From NCBI RefSeq assembly GCF_009762325.1, contig NZ_CP034348.1, forward strand, positions 1,246,501-1,310,500: a stretch of 64,000 nt of DNA. Direction: 5' to 3'. The notes beneath the pieces are model-generated. The model did no database searches, was not told the DNA's origin, and was given only the letters and a program-made list of their open reading frames with translations. The stretch is from Roseovarius faecimaris (GTDB lineage: Bacteria > Pseudomonadota > Alphaproteobacteria > Rhodobacterales > Rhodobacteraceae). Both the position numbers and the translations under genes were made by a program. Numbering within the stretch: position 1 is the stretch's first letter; every line of letters starts with the position of its first letter. Positions 1-8,475 of the stretch are shown here, piece by piece.

Positions 1-969
1 GCCGGTCAGGTCGAGCTGGAAGGCCAGGTGGTGACCGAGCAGGATGTGAGCCGCGTGCTGAGCGCCTGCGACGTGCCCGATTACGGGCCGGGCCGGGAGG
101 TGCTGCATGCGCAACCCGTCAATTTCGCGCTGGATCACCGTTCGGGGCTGAGCGATCCGCGCGGGCAGATCGGGCATGAGCTGAGCACCGATATGCATAT
201 GCTGACGGTGGATGCGATCGCGGTTCAGAACCTTGCCCATTGTGTGAAGCGCTGTGATCTGGAGCTCGCGGGGCTGGCCAGCTCGGCCTATGTGTCGGGC
301 ATTTCGGCGCTGGTGGAGGATGAGCAGGAGCTGGGCGCGGCCTGTATCGACCTGGGCGGCGGGTCTGCCGGTGTGTCCATCTTCATGAAAAAGCACATGA
401 TCTATGCCGATAGCGTGCGCATCGGCGGGGATCATGTGACCTCGGATATTTCCATGGGTCTGCAAATCCCCGCACCCACGGCGGAACGGATCAAGACCTT
501 CTATGGCGGCGTGGTGGCGACCGGCATGGACGATCGCGAGATGATCGAGATCGAAGCCGATACCGGCGACTGGCACCATGACCGGCGCAGCGTGAGCCGG
601 GCGGAACTGATCGGCATCATGCGGCCAAGGGTGGAGGAAATCCTCGAAGAGGTTCGCGCGCGGCTGGATGCGGCGGGGTTCGAGCATCTGCCGAGCCAGC
701 AGATTGTGCTGACCGGCGGCGGCAGCCAGATCCCCGGCCTCGACGGGCTGGCGAGCAAGATCCTGGGTCAGCAGGTGCGCCTTGGCAGGCCGCTGCGCGT
801 TCATGGGCTGCCGCAGGCGGCGACCGGGCCCGGATTTGCCAGCGCCGTGGGCCTGTGCCTCTTTGCCGCGAATCCCCAGGACGAATGGTGGGACTTCGAA
901 ATACCGGTCGACAGATACCCTGCGCGCTCGCTGAAACGGGCCGTGAAGTGGTTCAAGGACAACTGGTAA
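1..969 (+). CDS. ftsA: Cell division protein FtsA (3' part)
   Basis: Actin-like ATPase that anchors FtsZ to the inner membrane and recruits the divisome. The frame is open from base 1, so the start lies upstream; 322 residues are present of a family that is usually about 410-440 long. The visible part has the second phosphate-type loop (CIDLGGGSAGVSIF) and the adenosine-type motif (VLTGGGSQIPGLDGL). It ends in a basic, amphipathic tail (SLKRAVKWFKDNW) of the kind that inserts FtsA into the membrane. ftsZ follows 168 bases downstream on the same strand, the usual division-cluster order. The start and N-terminal domain cannot be assessed here. Confidence 0.95.
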   Translation, partial: AGQVELEGQVVTEQDVSRVLSACDVPDYGPGREVLHAQPVNFALDHRSGLSDPRGQIGHELSTDMHMLTVDAIAVQNLAHCVKRCDLELAGLASSAYVSGISALVEDEQELGAACIDLGGGSAGVSIFMKKHMIYADSVRIGGDHVTSDISMGLQIPAPTAERIKTFYGGVVATGMDDREMIEIEADTGDWHHDRRSVSRAELIGIMRPRVEEILEEVRARLDAAGFEHLPSQQIVLTGGGSQIPGLDGLASKILGQQVRLGRPLRVHGLPQAATGPGFASAVGLCLFAANPQDEWWDFEIPVDRYPARSLKRAVKWFKDNW

Positions 970-1137
970 CCGCAAGATATGGGGATTTTGGCGAAATACC
1001 GCGTATTTGCTGAAAAAAATGGCCATATTTGGTATGAATTTGCCAGTTTTCGGGTGACGTGCGGGAACGGGATGCGTAAGATCACTCCAATTTAGGCAGT
1101 AAACAGGCCTGCGCGGGCGGGCATAACAAGCAGGCGG

Positions 1138-2766
1138 ATGAGGACCATGACTTTGAATCTGACGATGCCAGGCCACGAGGACCTGAAACCCCGGATCACC
1201 GTTTTCGGTGTGGGCGGGGCGGGCGGCAATGCCGTCAACAACATGATCGAAAAAGAGCTGGAGGGCGTCGACTTCGTCGTTGCCAATACCGATGCGCAGG
1301 CGCTGCAGCAAAGCAATGCCCCCAACCGGATCCAGCTTGGTGTGAAAGTCACCGAGGGGCTGGGCGCCGGGGCGCGTCCGTCGGTCGGGGCGGCCGCGGC
1401 TGAGGAGAATATCGAGCAGATCGTCGATCACCTCGCTGGCGCGCATATGTGCTTTATCACCGCCGGTATGGGCGGCGGCACCGGCACGGGCGCGGCGCCG
1501 ATCATCGCGCAGGCCGCGCGGGAGCTGGGCGTTCTGACCGTTGGTGTCGTGACCAAGCCGTTCCAGTTCGAAGGGGCCAAGCGCATGCGCCAGGCCGAGG
1601 AAGGCGTGGAAAGCCTGCAGAAGATGGTCGATACCCTGATCATCATCCCGAACCAGAACCTGTTCCGTCTGGCCAATGAAAAGACCACCTTCACCGAAGC
1701 GTTCAGCATGGCTGATGACGTGCTTTATCAGGGTGTGAAAGGGGTGACCGACCTGATGGTGCGCCCGGGCCTGATCAACCTCGACTTCGCCGATGTCCGC
1801 GCGGTGATGGACGAGATGGGCAAGGCCATGATGGGCACCGGCGAGGACAGCGGCGAAGACCGCGCCATCCAGGCCGCCGAGAAGGCAATCGCCAACCCGC
1901 TTCTGGACGAAATCAGCCTGCGTGGCGCCAAAGGTGTCCTGATCAACATCACCGGCGGGCATGACCTGACGCTGTTTGAACTTGACGAAGCCGCCAACCG
2001 CATCCGCGAAGAGGTGGATGCCGATGCCAATATCATCGTCGGCTCGACACTGGATGCCGGGATGGAAGGCACGATGCGGGTGTCGGTCGTGGCGACGGGC
2101 ATTGATGCGTCGGAGGTACAGCACGACATTCCGGTGCCGCGCCGCTCTCTGGCGCAGCCGCTGCAGCTTTCGACCGTGGCGGAAGAAGCCGATGAGGCCA
2201 TCGCTGCCGCAACCGCGCAGACCGCCGCGGACGAGGCGCATGATGAGCCGTCGCTCTTTGCCGATATCGACGCGGAAAGTGCCGCTGCCGAGGAGCAGAT
2301 GGAAAGCATCTTCGAACCTGAAACCGTGCGCCGCGCCGAGCCGGTCGCCGAGGATCTGGATGATGAACTGCCGCCCCCGGCCTATACGCCTCCGGCCCCC
2401 GAGCCCGAGGTGGCCGAAGCGGATGCGGAAAGCTTCGTCGCACCGCGCGCCCCGAGCGCCGGAACCCCCAGCGCGGAAGCTATGGCCCGGCTGAGCGCTG
2501 CGGTCAGCAAGGTTCCGGCCCGTAGCCCGGCGCCTGGTGCAGCATCGCAGGGCGGCAGCCCGGCCGAGAAGCCGCGCTTCGGGATCAACTCACTGATCAA
2601 CCGGATGACGGGGCAAAGCGCGGAGAGTGACCAGCCCGCCGCGCGCCCGGCACGTCAACAGCCCCCGGTGCGCACTCAGGCGGCCCAACCGGCCCCGGTC
2701 GAATCGGAAGCAGCAGAAGAAGATCAGATCGAGATTCCGGCCTTCCTGCGCCGTCAGGCGAACTGA
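1138..2766 (+). CDS. ftsZ: Cell division GTPase FtsZ
   Basis: Tubulin-like GTPase that forms the cytokinetic ring. The nucleotide loop GGGTGTG lies at residues 112-118 and the T7 loop NLDFADV at 214-220. The polymerising core ends near residue 325. A long Ala/Glu/Pro-rich linker of roughly 200 residues follows, ending in the conserved C-terminal peptide ([14 protein letters not shown]) that binds FtsA and other partners. The long linker (542 aa in total) is characteristic of alphaproteobacteria. The start is uncertain: ATG 1138 has a poorly matched GGCGG upstream, while ATG 1147 has AGGA only two bases before it. A strong terminator follows the gene. Confidence 0.97.
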   Translation: MRTMTLNLTMPGHEDLKPRITVFGVGGAGGNAVNNMIEKELEGVDFVVANTDAQALQQSNAPNRIQLGVKVTEGLGAGARPSVGAAAAEENIEQIVDHLAGAHMCFITAGMGGGTGTGAAPIIAQAARELGVLTVGVVTKPFQFEGAKRMRQAEEGVESLQKMVDTLIIIPNQNLFRLANEKTTFTEAFSMADDVLYQGVKGVTDLMVRPGLINLDFADVRAVMDEMGKAMMGTGEDSGEDRAIQAAEKAIANPLLDEISLRGAKGVLINITGGHDLTLFELDEAANRIREEVDADANIIVGSTLDAGMEGTMRVSVVATGIDASEVQHDIPVPRRSLAQPLQLSTVAEEADEAIAAATAQTAADEAHDEPSLFADIDAESAAAEEQMESIFEPETVRRAEPVAEDLDDELPPPAYTPPAPEPEVAEADAESFVAPRAPSAGTPSAEAMARLSAAVSKVPARSPAPGAASQGGSPAEKPRFGINSLINRMTGQSAESDQPAARPARQQPPVRTQAAQPAPVESEAAEEDQIEIPAFLRRQAN

Positions 2767-2791
2767 TCCGCAACACATTGCCAATGGAAAG

Positions 2792-2823
2792 AGGCCGCAT
2801 CACGCGGCCTTTTTTCTTTTTAT
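2792..2823 (+). terminator. Rho-independent terminator after ftsZ
   Basis: A 7-bp GC-rich stem (AGGCCGC / GCGGCCT) with loop ATCAC is followed at once by a T-rich run (TTTTTTCTTTTT). It lies 25 bases after the ftsZ stop codon, so it should end the upstream division transcript before lpxC. Confidence 0.85.
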
Positions 2824-2959
2824 TGCAGAGGGTTGGAGCCGCTGAACGGGACTTTCGGCAGGAGTCCGCCACCCTGTTGAAGCGCATGTTTCAACACGTT
2901 GCAAAGATTGAATTGAGCCCCTCGCGCCTGGCAACTACACCTTCGTCACTCTCCCAGCC

Positions 2960-2974
2960 TTAATGGGCTGTTAA
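2960..2974. promoter_or_regulatory. CtrA-type box upstream of lpxC
   Basis: A perfect TTAA-N7-TTAA (TTAA TGGGCTG TTAA) ends 28 bases before the lpxC start. This is the consensus of the alphaproteobacterial cell-cycle regulator CtrA. It lies between the ftsZ terminator and lpxC, where a promoter is expected. Whether CtrA acts here is inference. Confidence 0.5.
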
Positions 2975-3002
2975 CCATTGAGACGACCAAAGCAGGCAAA
3001 TC

Positions 3003-3923
3003 GTGCAAACAACGATCACATCGCAGGTGGAATTTCACGGCGTCGGGTTGCATTCCGGCGTGGCCGCGTGCCTGCGCATTCTGCCCGCTCTGCCGGGACG
3101 GGGTATCGTCTTTCGCCGCACCGATATGGATGGGGCCGGGGCCGAGATCCCGGCGCGCTGGGATCTGGTCAAGCAATCGCCGCTGTGCACGCGCATCGAG
3201 AACGCGCAAGGCGTGGCGGTCTCGACGGTCGAGCATGTGATGGCCGCGCTGGTCGGTTGTGGGATCCACAATGCCACGATCGAAATCGACGGACCCGAAG
3301 TGCCGATCCTGGATGGCAGCTCTGCCGCCTTCGTGCGGGGCATTCTGTCAAAGGGCGTGCGCAAGATGGCCGCCCCCCTCAAGGCATTGCGGGTGCGCGA
3401 CACGGTCGAGGTCCAAAAGGGCGAGGCCTGGGCGCGGCTGGTGCCGCATGACACGCTCTTGATCGAGTTCAATATCGAGTTCGAGGATGCCGCGATCGGC
3501 ACCCAGAAAAAGCTTCTGAACATGTCCAATGGCAGCTTTGTGCGTGAGCTGTCCAACAGCCGGACCTTCTGCCGCAAGGCGGATGTGGAGCAGATGCGGG
3601 CCAATGGGCTGGCGCTTGGCGGCACTTATGAGAACGCGGTCGTCGTGGACGGGGCCCAGGTTCTGAGCCCGGGCGGGCTGCGCTATCGCGATGAGGCGGT
3701 GCGCCACAAGATGCTCGATGCACTGGGCGATCTTGGCCTCGCCGGTATGCCGATCCTTGGGCATTATCAGGGCTTCCGTGCGGGGCATGCGCTGACCAAT
3801 GACCTGTTGCGCGCGCTTTTCGCAACCCCCGAGGCGTATGAGATCGTCGATTGCGACGAGGATATCGCCGCCCGCCTGCCCGGTGCCGGGGTGCACTGGG
3901 GAGAGATCCCCGAGGTCGCCTGA
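3003..3923 (+). CDS. lpxC: UDP-3-O-acyl-N-acetylglucosamine deacetylase LpxC
   Basis: Zinc deacetylase that catalyses the committed step of lipid A synthesis in the cytoplasm. The 306 residues match the family length. The N-terminal FHGVGLHSG motif is present. The zinc ligands can be assigned to His78 (STVEHVMAAL), His235 and Asp239 (RHKMLDALGD), with the catalytic-type His262 in GHALTND. The start is GTG at 3003, since homology begins at once (QTTITSQVEFHGVG). The gene follows the ftsZ terminator and a CtrA-type box, and precedes bamD, the usual order in this bacterial group. Confidence 0.97.
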   Translation: MQTTITSQVEFHGVGLHSGVAACLRILPALPGRGIVFRRTDMDGAGAEIPARWDLVKQSPLCTRIENAQGVAVSTVEHVMAALVGCGIHNATIEIDGPEVPILDGSSAAFVRGILSKGVRKMAAPLKALRVRDTVEVQKGEAWARLVPHDTLLIEFNIEFEDAAIGTQKKLLNMSNGSFVRELSNSRTFCRKADVEQMRANGLALGGTYENAVVVDGAQVLSPGGLRYRDEAVRHKMLDALGDLGLAGMPILGHYQGFRAGHALTNDLLRALFATPEAYEIVDCDEDIAARLPGAGVHWGEIPEVA

Positions 3924-4051
3924 TCCTCGAGTAGAGGACCTTGCCGAACAAAAACAGATACTCGCGCAGAAATGTGCCAAAGGCGTTTTGCCCCGGATAT
4001 TTCTGTGCTAGGACCATGCGGAGTTTTGGGGTAACAATCTGTAAAACCGCG

Positions 4052-4918
4052 ATGAAGGGTCGTTCGAGCATGATATTCGGCAAGCCATGGGCCGCCAGCG
4101 CCAGCGCCCTTGTACTTAGCTTGGTGTTGACCGGCTGCGGCGGAAGCTCCGCGGTGGAACGCGGCGACGTGGATTTTGAGCAATACACCGCCGAGCAGAT
4201 CTTTGAGCGCGCCGAATACGACCTTGCCCAGAAAGACCCGGATCTGGCCGCCACCGTCTTTGCCGAGGTGGAGCGGCTCTACCCCTATTCGGAATGGGCC
4301 AAGCGCGCGGTGATCATGCAGGCCTTCGCCTTCCATCAGGCCAAGGATTACGAGAACAGCCGCGCCGCCGCGCAGCGCTTCATCGATTTCTACCCGACGG
4401 ATGAAGATGCAGCCTATGCGCAGTATCTGCTGGCGCTCAGCTATTACGACCAGATTGACGAGGTGGGCCGCGATCAGGGGCTGACCTTCCAGGCGCTGCA
4501 AAGCTTGCGCGAGGTGATCGAGCGCTATCCGGATAGCGAATATGCCCGGTCCTCAGTGCTGAAATTCGATCTGGCCTTTGACCATCTGGCCTCCAAGGAA
4601 ATGGAGATCGGGCGGTACTACCTGAAGCGCGATCATTTCACGGCCGCGATCAACCGTTTCCGCGTCGTCGTCGAGGATTTCCAAACGACATCGCACACTG
4701 CCGAGGCTCTGCATCGTCTGGTCGAAGCTTATCTGTCGCTTGGTCTTGTGAACGAAGCACAGACCGCCGGCGCGATCCTTGGGCATAACTTCCAGAGCAC
4801 CGAATGGTATGAGGACAGCTATGCGCTGCTTACCGGGCAGGGGCTGCAGCTTCAGGCCAAGGGCGACAACTGGCTGCGCCAGATTTACCGGCAGATGTTG
4901 CAGGGACGGTGGCTCTGA
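4052..4918 (+). CDS. bamD: Outer membrane assembly lipoprotein BamD
   Basis: Periplasm-facing lipoprotein of the BAM complex, which inserts beta-barrel proteins into the outer membrane. It has a lipoprotein signal (hydrophobic ALVLSLVL, then lipobox LTGC). About 250 residues of alpha-helical TPR-like repeats follow, with the typical phrases YPYSEWAKRA, FIDFYPTDEDAAYAQYLLALSYYDQI and RYPDSEYA. The frame is open further upstream to 3941, but that stretch would put 37 non-secretory residues before the signal, so I take ATG 4052. ATG 4070 is an equally plausible start nearer the signal core. The gene lies between lpxC and recN, the common alphaproteobacterial order. Confidence 0.93.
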   Translation: MKGRSSMIFGKPWAASASALVLSLVLTGCGGSSAVERGDVDFEQYTAEQIFERAEYDLAQKDPDLAATVFAEVERLYPYSEWAKRAVIMQAFAFHQAKDYENSRAAAQRFIDFYPTDEDAAYAQYLLALSYYDQIDEVGRDQGLTFQALQSLREVIERYPDSEYARSSVLKFDLAFDHLASKEMEIGRYYLKRDHFTAAINRFRVVVEDFQTTSHTAEALHRLVEAYLSLGLVNEAQTAGAILGHNFQSTEWYEDSYALLTGQGLQLQAKGDNWLRQIYRQMLQGRWL

Positions 4919-4921
4919 GGG

Positions 4922-4946
4922 GGGCGGGGTGACCCCCGCCCTACGG
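4922..4946. repeat. GC hairpin with CCCTACGG tail, copy 1
   Basis: An 8-bp perfect stem (GGGCGGGG 4922-4929 / CCCCGCCC 4934-4941) with a four-base loop. The right arm runs into CCCTACGG. It starts four bases after the bamD stop and ends nine bases before recN. A second hairpin of the same design, with the same 3' CCCTACGG, lies at 16475-16501. Confidence 0.6.
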
Positions 4947-4954
4947 AGTGGGCG

Positions 4955-6604
4955 ATGCTGCGAACACTAGAGATTCGGGACATGCTGATCATCGACCGGC
5001 TTGAGCTTGCGCTTGAGCCCGGGCTGAACGTGCTGACCGGAGAGACCGGGGCGGGCAAGTCGATCCTACTCGATTCGCTGGGCTTCGTTCTGGGCTGGCG
5101 CGGCCGGGCCGAACTGGTGCGCGCGGGCGCGGAGCAGGGAGAGGTCACAGCGGTGTTTGACCTGGAGGAGGGGCATCCCGCGCTAGAGGTACTGGAAGAG
5201 GCCGGACTGCCGGGAGGCGAAGAGCTGATCCTGCGGCGGGTCAACACGCGCGACGGGCGCAAGACGGCCTGGGTGAATGACCGGCGCTGCTCGGGCGAGG
5301 TGCTGCGGCAGCTCTCGGACACCTTGGTGGAATTGCACGGGCAGCATGACGACCGGGGGCTGCTCAATCCGCGTGGTCACCGGGCGTTGCTTGATACCTA
5401 TGGCGGATTGCAGGGTGAGGTGGCCCGGGTGCGCGAAGCCTGGCGCGAGGTGATGACCAGGCGCCGCCAGCTTGATGAGACCCGTGCGACGCTCGACAAG
5501 GCGCGGGGCGAGGAAGAGTATCTGCGCCACGCCGTCGGAGAGCTTGATGCGCTCGATCCGCAACCGGGAGAGGACGCGGAGCTCGATGCCCGCCGCCGCC
5601 TGATGCAAGGGGCCGAACGGCTGCGCGAGGAGATCGGAAAAGCGGCGCAGGCGCTTGGACCCGACGGGGCCGAGGGGGCCGCGAACGATGCGCTGCGCTG
5701 GCTGGAAAGCGTGGCGGGACAGGCCGAGGGGCAGCTCGATGCGCCGCTTGCCGCGATTGGCCGGGCTCTGGTGGAGCTTGACGAAGCGGCCAGCGGGGTC
5801 AGCCGGGCCCTGGAGCAGCTGACCTTCAACCCCAGCGAACTTGAGGAAGCCGAGGAGCGGCTATTTGCGATACGGGCGCTGGCGCGCAAGCACGGCGTCG
5901 CGCCGGATGACCTGGGCGATTTCGCCCAAGGTCTGCGCGGGCAGATCGAGGCGATGACCCAGGGTGCGACAAACATGGTGCAGCTCCAGCAGGCACTGGT
6001 CGAGGCGGAACAGGCCTATGAGACGGCCGCGGCAGAGCTTGGCCAGGCGCGCGCGACGGCGGCCAAGGCGCTGGATGCCGCCATGGCGGACGAGCTGGCC
6101 CCGCTGAAAATGGAGCGCGCGCTGTTCACCACCGAAATCACGCAGGCTGAGGCCGGGCCGGAGGGGCGCGACGAAGTTGTGTTTACCGTCGCCACCAACC
6201 CTGGCGCCCCGGCGGGGCCGCTGAACAAGATCGCCTCGGGCGGGGAGTTGAGCCGCTTTTTGCTGGCGCTCAAGGTTTGCCTGACCGGCACGACCCCCGG
6301 CCTCACGCTCATTTTCGACGAGATTGACCGGGGCGTGGGCGGTGCCACGGCTGATGCGGTGGGCCGCAGGCTTGCTCAGCTGGCCGAGCACGGTCAGGTT
6401 CTGGTCGTTACCCATTCTCCTCAGGTCGCGGCGCGCGCCGGGCATCACTGGCGGGTGGAAAAGCGGGTTTCGGAAGATGCGACGCTGTCGACCGTGACCA
6501 AGCTCGCCACGCAGGAGCGCGTGGACGAGATCGCCCGGATGCTTTCCGGCGACCGCATAACCGACGAAGCCCGTGCCGCCGCAGACAAGCTGATGAGCGT
6601 CTGA
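4955..6604 (+). CDS. recN: DNA repair protein RecN
   Basis: SMC-like ATPase used in double-strand-break repair. The Walker A motif GETGAGKS lies at residues 29-36. A long helical coiled-coil middle follows. The C-terminal ATPase half carries the ABC signature IASGGELSRFLLALK and the Walker B stretch LTLIFDEIDRGVGG. The 549 residues match the usual ~550. A GGAG stands six bases before the ATG. The first base of the next gene overlaps the stop codon (TGATG), so the small membrane protein downstream is probably co-translated. Confidence 0.96.
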   Translation: MLRTLEIRDMLIIDRLELALEPGLNVLTGETGAGKSILLDSLGFVLGWRGRAELVRAGAEQGEVTAVFDLEEGHPALEVLEEAGLPGGEELILRRVNTRDGRKTAWVNDRRCSGEVLRQLSDTLVELHGQHDDRGLLNPRGHRALLDTYGGLQGEVARVREAWREVMTRRRQLDETRATLDKARGEEEYLRHAVGELDALDPQPGEDAELDARRRLMQGAERLREEIGKAAQALGPDGAEGAANDALRWLESVAGQAEGQLDAPLAAIGRALVELDEAASGVSRALEQLTFNPSELEEAEERLFAIRALARKHGVAPDDLGDFAQGLRGQIEAMTQGATNMVQLQQALVEAEQAYETAAAELGQARATAAKALDAAMADELAPLKMERALFTTEITQAEAGPEGRDEVVFTVATNPGAPAGPLNKIASGGELSRFLLALKVCLTGTTPGLTLIFDEIDRGVGGATADAVGRRLAQLAEHGQVLVVTHSPQVAARAGHHWRVEKRVSEDATLSTVTKLATQERVDEIARMLSGDRITDEARAAADKLMSV

Positions 6605-7005
6605 TGCGCGGCGCGTGGACAGCCGCGGCATGCTATTTCGCGGCGGTCTTTGCGCTTGGGTTCGCCCTTGGGACGGTACGGGTGTTGCTGCTGCTGCCGG
6701 TACTGGGGGAGGGGCTGGCGGTGCTTCTGGAACTGCCGATCATGCTCGCCTTCAGCTGGTGGATCGCCGGACGGATCATTGCCTGGCTCGATGTGGCCCC
6801 GGCCGTATTGCCGCGAATCATTATGGGAGGTGGGGCTTTTGCCCTGCTTATGCTGGCTGAATTGATGCTGGCCACGCAGGGGTTCGGGCGGAGCCTGACG
6901 GAGCATTTCGCGCATTACCTGACCCTGCCGGGCGCGGTGGGGCTGGCCGGGCAGGGGGTGTTCGGAGCCATTCCATTGCTGCGGCTGGGCCGCGACCGGG
7001 GCTGA
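6604..7005 (+). CDS. Small membrane protein of unknown function
   Basis: 133 residues with three to four hydrophobic segments: near 7-24, 26-44, 48-62 and 70-90, with a further apolar stretch near the C-terminus. I do not recognise a characterised family. The start codon shares one base with the recN stop (TGATG), so it is translationally coupled to recN. The gene ends eight bases from the 3' end of the convergent FAD-oxidase gene. Base composition matches its neighbours. Confidence 0.7.
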   Translation: MRGAWTAAACYFAAVFALGFALGTVRVLLLLPVLGEGLAVLLELPIMLAFSWWIAGRIIAWLDVAPAVLPRIIMGGGAFALLMLAELMLATQGFGRSLTEHFAHYLTLPGAVGLAGQGVFGAIPLLRLGRDRG

Positions 7006-7012
7006 AACGGGA

Positions 7013-8392
7013 TCAGTTGCGCGGCGGGACAAGCTTGCCGGGGTTCATGATATTGTCGGGATCGAGCGCCTGCTTGATGTTGCCCATCATGGTCCAGGCG
7101 GTGTGCCCGTGCTCTTCTTCCATATAGCCGAGCTTGCCGATGCCGATCCCGTGCTCGCCGGTGCAGGTGCCGCCAAGCCGGAACGCGCGCTGAACCATAC
7201 GATGCGACGCCTCCTGCGCGCGCCGCACCTCGTCCCCGTCGCTTTCGTCGATCAGAAGAATGGCGTGGAAATTGCCATCACCCACATGCCCCAGGATCGG
7301 GCCGGTGAGCCCGGATTGCGCCAGATCGGCGCGCGTTTCGTCAATCGCATCCGCAAGGGCCGAGATCGGCACACAGATATCGGTGACAATGGCACGCGCC
7401 CCGGGGCGCAGTTGCAGAATGGCGTAATAGGCATTGTGCCGCATCGCCCAGAGCGCCTTGCGGTCTTCGGCCCTGGTGGCCCAGTCAAAGCCCAGCCCGC
7501 CATGGTCGCGGGCCAGTTCTCCAAAGGTTTCCGCCTGTTCCGCGACCGCGCTTTCGCTGCCGTGGAATTCAAGCAGAAGATGAGGTTTCAGAGGTAAGTC
7601 ACTGTTTGAATAGGCATTCACAGCTATAACGCTGTCTGTATCCATAAGCTCGATCCTGGCCACAGGCAGGCCGATCTGCACCGCGTCGATCACCGCATTC
7701 ACCGCATCCGGGACGGTGTCAAACGCGCAAACCGCGCTGGATACGGCCTCGGGCTGGCCGTGCAGACGCAGGGTGAGTTCGGTGATCAGGCCGAGCGTTC
7801 CTTCGGCGCCGACGAAAAGATGGGTCAGATCGTACCCTGCCGAGGATTTGCGCGCCCGGCTGCCCGTGCGGATCACCTCGCCCGAAGCGGTCACCACTTC
7901 AAGCGCCAGAACATTGTCGCGCATGGTGCCGTATCGTACGGCGGTAGTGCCGCTGGCACGGGTCGAGGCCATACCCCCGAGCGAGGCATTCGCGCCGGGA
8001 TCGACGGGAAAGAACAGGCCCGTGGCGCGCAGCTCTTCATTGAGCTCCTCGCGGGTCACGCCGGGCTGCACCGTGACATCCATATCCGCCGCGTTGATCT
8101 GCAGAATGCGGCGCATGTCGCGGAAATTGACCGCGACACCGCCCTGCACCGCCTGGGTCTGGGCCTCCAGCGAGGTGCCCGCGCCAAAGCCGATCACCGG
8201 ACAGCTGTGGCGGGCGCAGATCCGGACCAGTTCGGCCACGTCCTGGGTCGAGCGCGGATAGACCACTGCGTCGGGGGGGGTTAGGGGGAAATGGCTTTCG
8301 CTGCGGCCATGTTGCTCCAATTCGGACTTGGAGCGGGTGAGCGCTTCGCCTAGAACAGCTTGAAGCTCCGCGATTGCATCCTGGATGCCCAT
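7013..8392 (-). CDS. FAD-linked oxidase, D-lactate/glycolate dehydrogenase type
   Basis: Flavoprotein of the GlcD/DLD family that oxidises D-2-hydroxy acids such as D-lactate or glycolate and passes electrons to a cytochrome or quinone. The FAD-binding (PCMH-type) domain fills the N-terminal half, with VVYPRSTQDVAELVRICA near 44-61 and PVIGFGAGTSLE near 65-76. The C-terminal oxidase domain carries the signature GEHGIGIGK at 412-420 and ends with NIMNPGKLVP. The length (459) is normal for single-subunit enzymes. It is transcribed away from the ClC gene. The substrate cannot be fixed from sequence alone. Confidence 0.9.
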   Translation of the reverse strand: MGIQDAIAELQAVLGEALTRSKSELEQHGRSESHFPLTPPDAVVYPRSTQDVAELVRICARHSCPVIGFGAGTSLEAQTQAVQGGVAVNFRDMRRILQINAADMDVTVQPGVTREELNEELRATGLFFPVDPGANASLGGMASTRASGTTAVRYGTMRDNVLALEVVTASGEVIRTGSRARKSSAGYDLTHLFVGAEGTLGLITELTLRLHGQPEAVSSAVCAFDTVPDAVNAVIDAVQIGLPVARIELMDTDSVIAVNAYSNSDLPLKPHLLLEFHGSESAVAEQAETFGELARDHGGLGFDWATRAEDRKALWAMRHNAYYAILQLRPGARAIVTDICVPISALADAIDETRADLAQSGLTGPILGHVGDGNFHAILLIDESDGDEVRRAQEASHRMVQRAFRLGGTCTGEHGIGIGKLGYMEEEHGHTAWTMMGNIKQALDPDNIMNPGKLVPPRN

Positions 8393-8475
8393 TTACGTCC
8401 TCTCGTTACACGTCTTGACCGAGACTATGCGATGTGGCCGGATTGGAAAAGACGTGGTGTATAAAGGGGGTTACC

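Noticed and set aside
3924..3938. TCCTC-N5-GAGGA stem after lpxC
   Set aside because: Too short and without a T-run to be called a terminator.
3941..4051. N-terminal extension of BamD
   Set aside because: It would place 37 hydrophilic residues before a clear lipoprotein signal; a start at 4052 or 4070 is more sensible.
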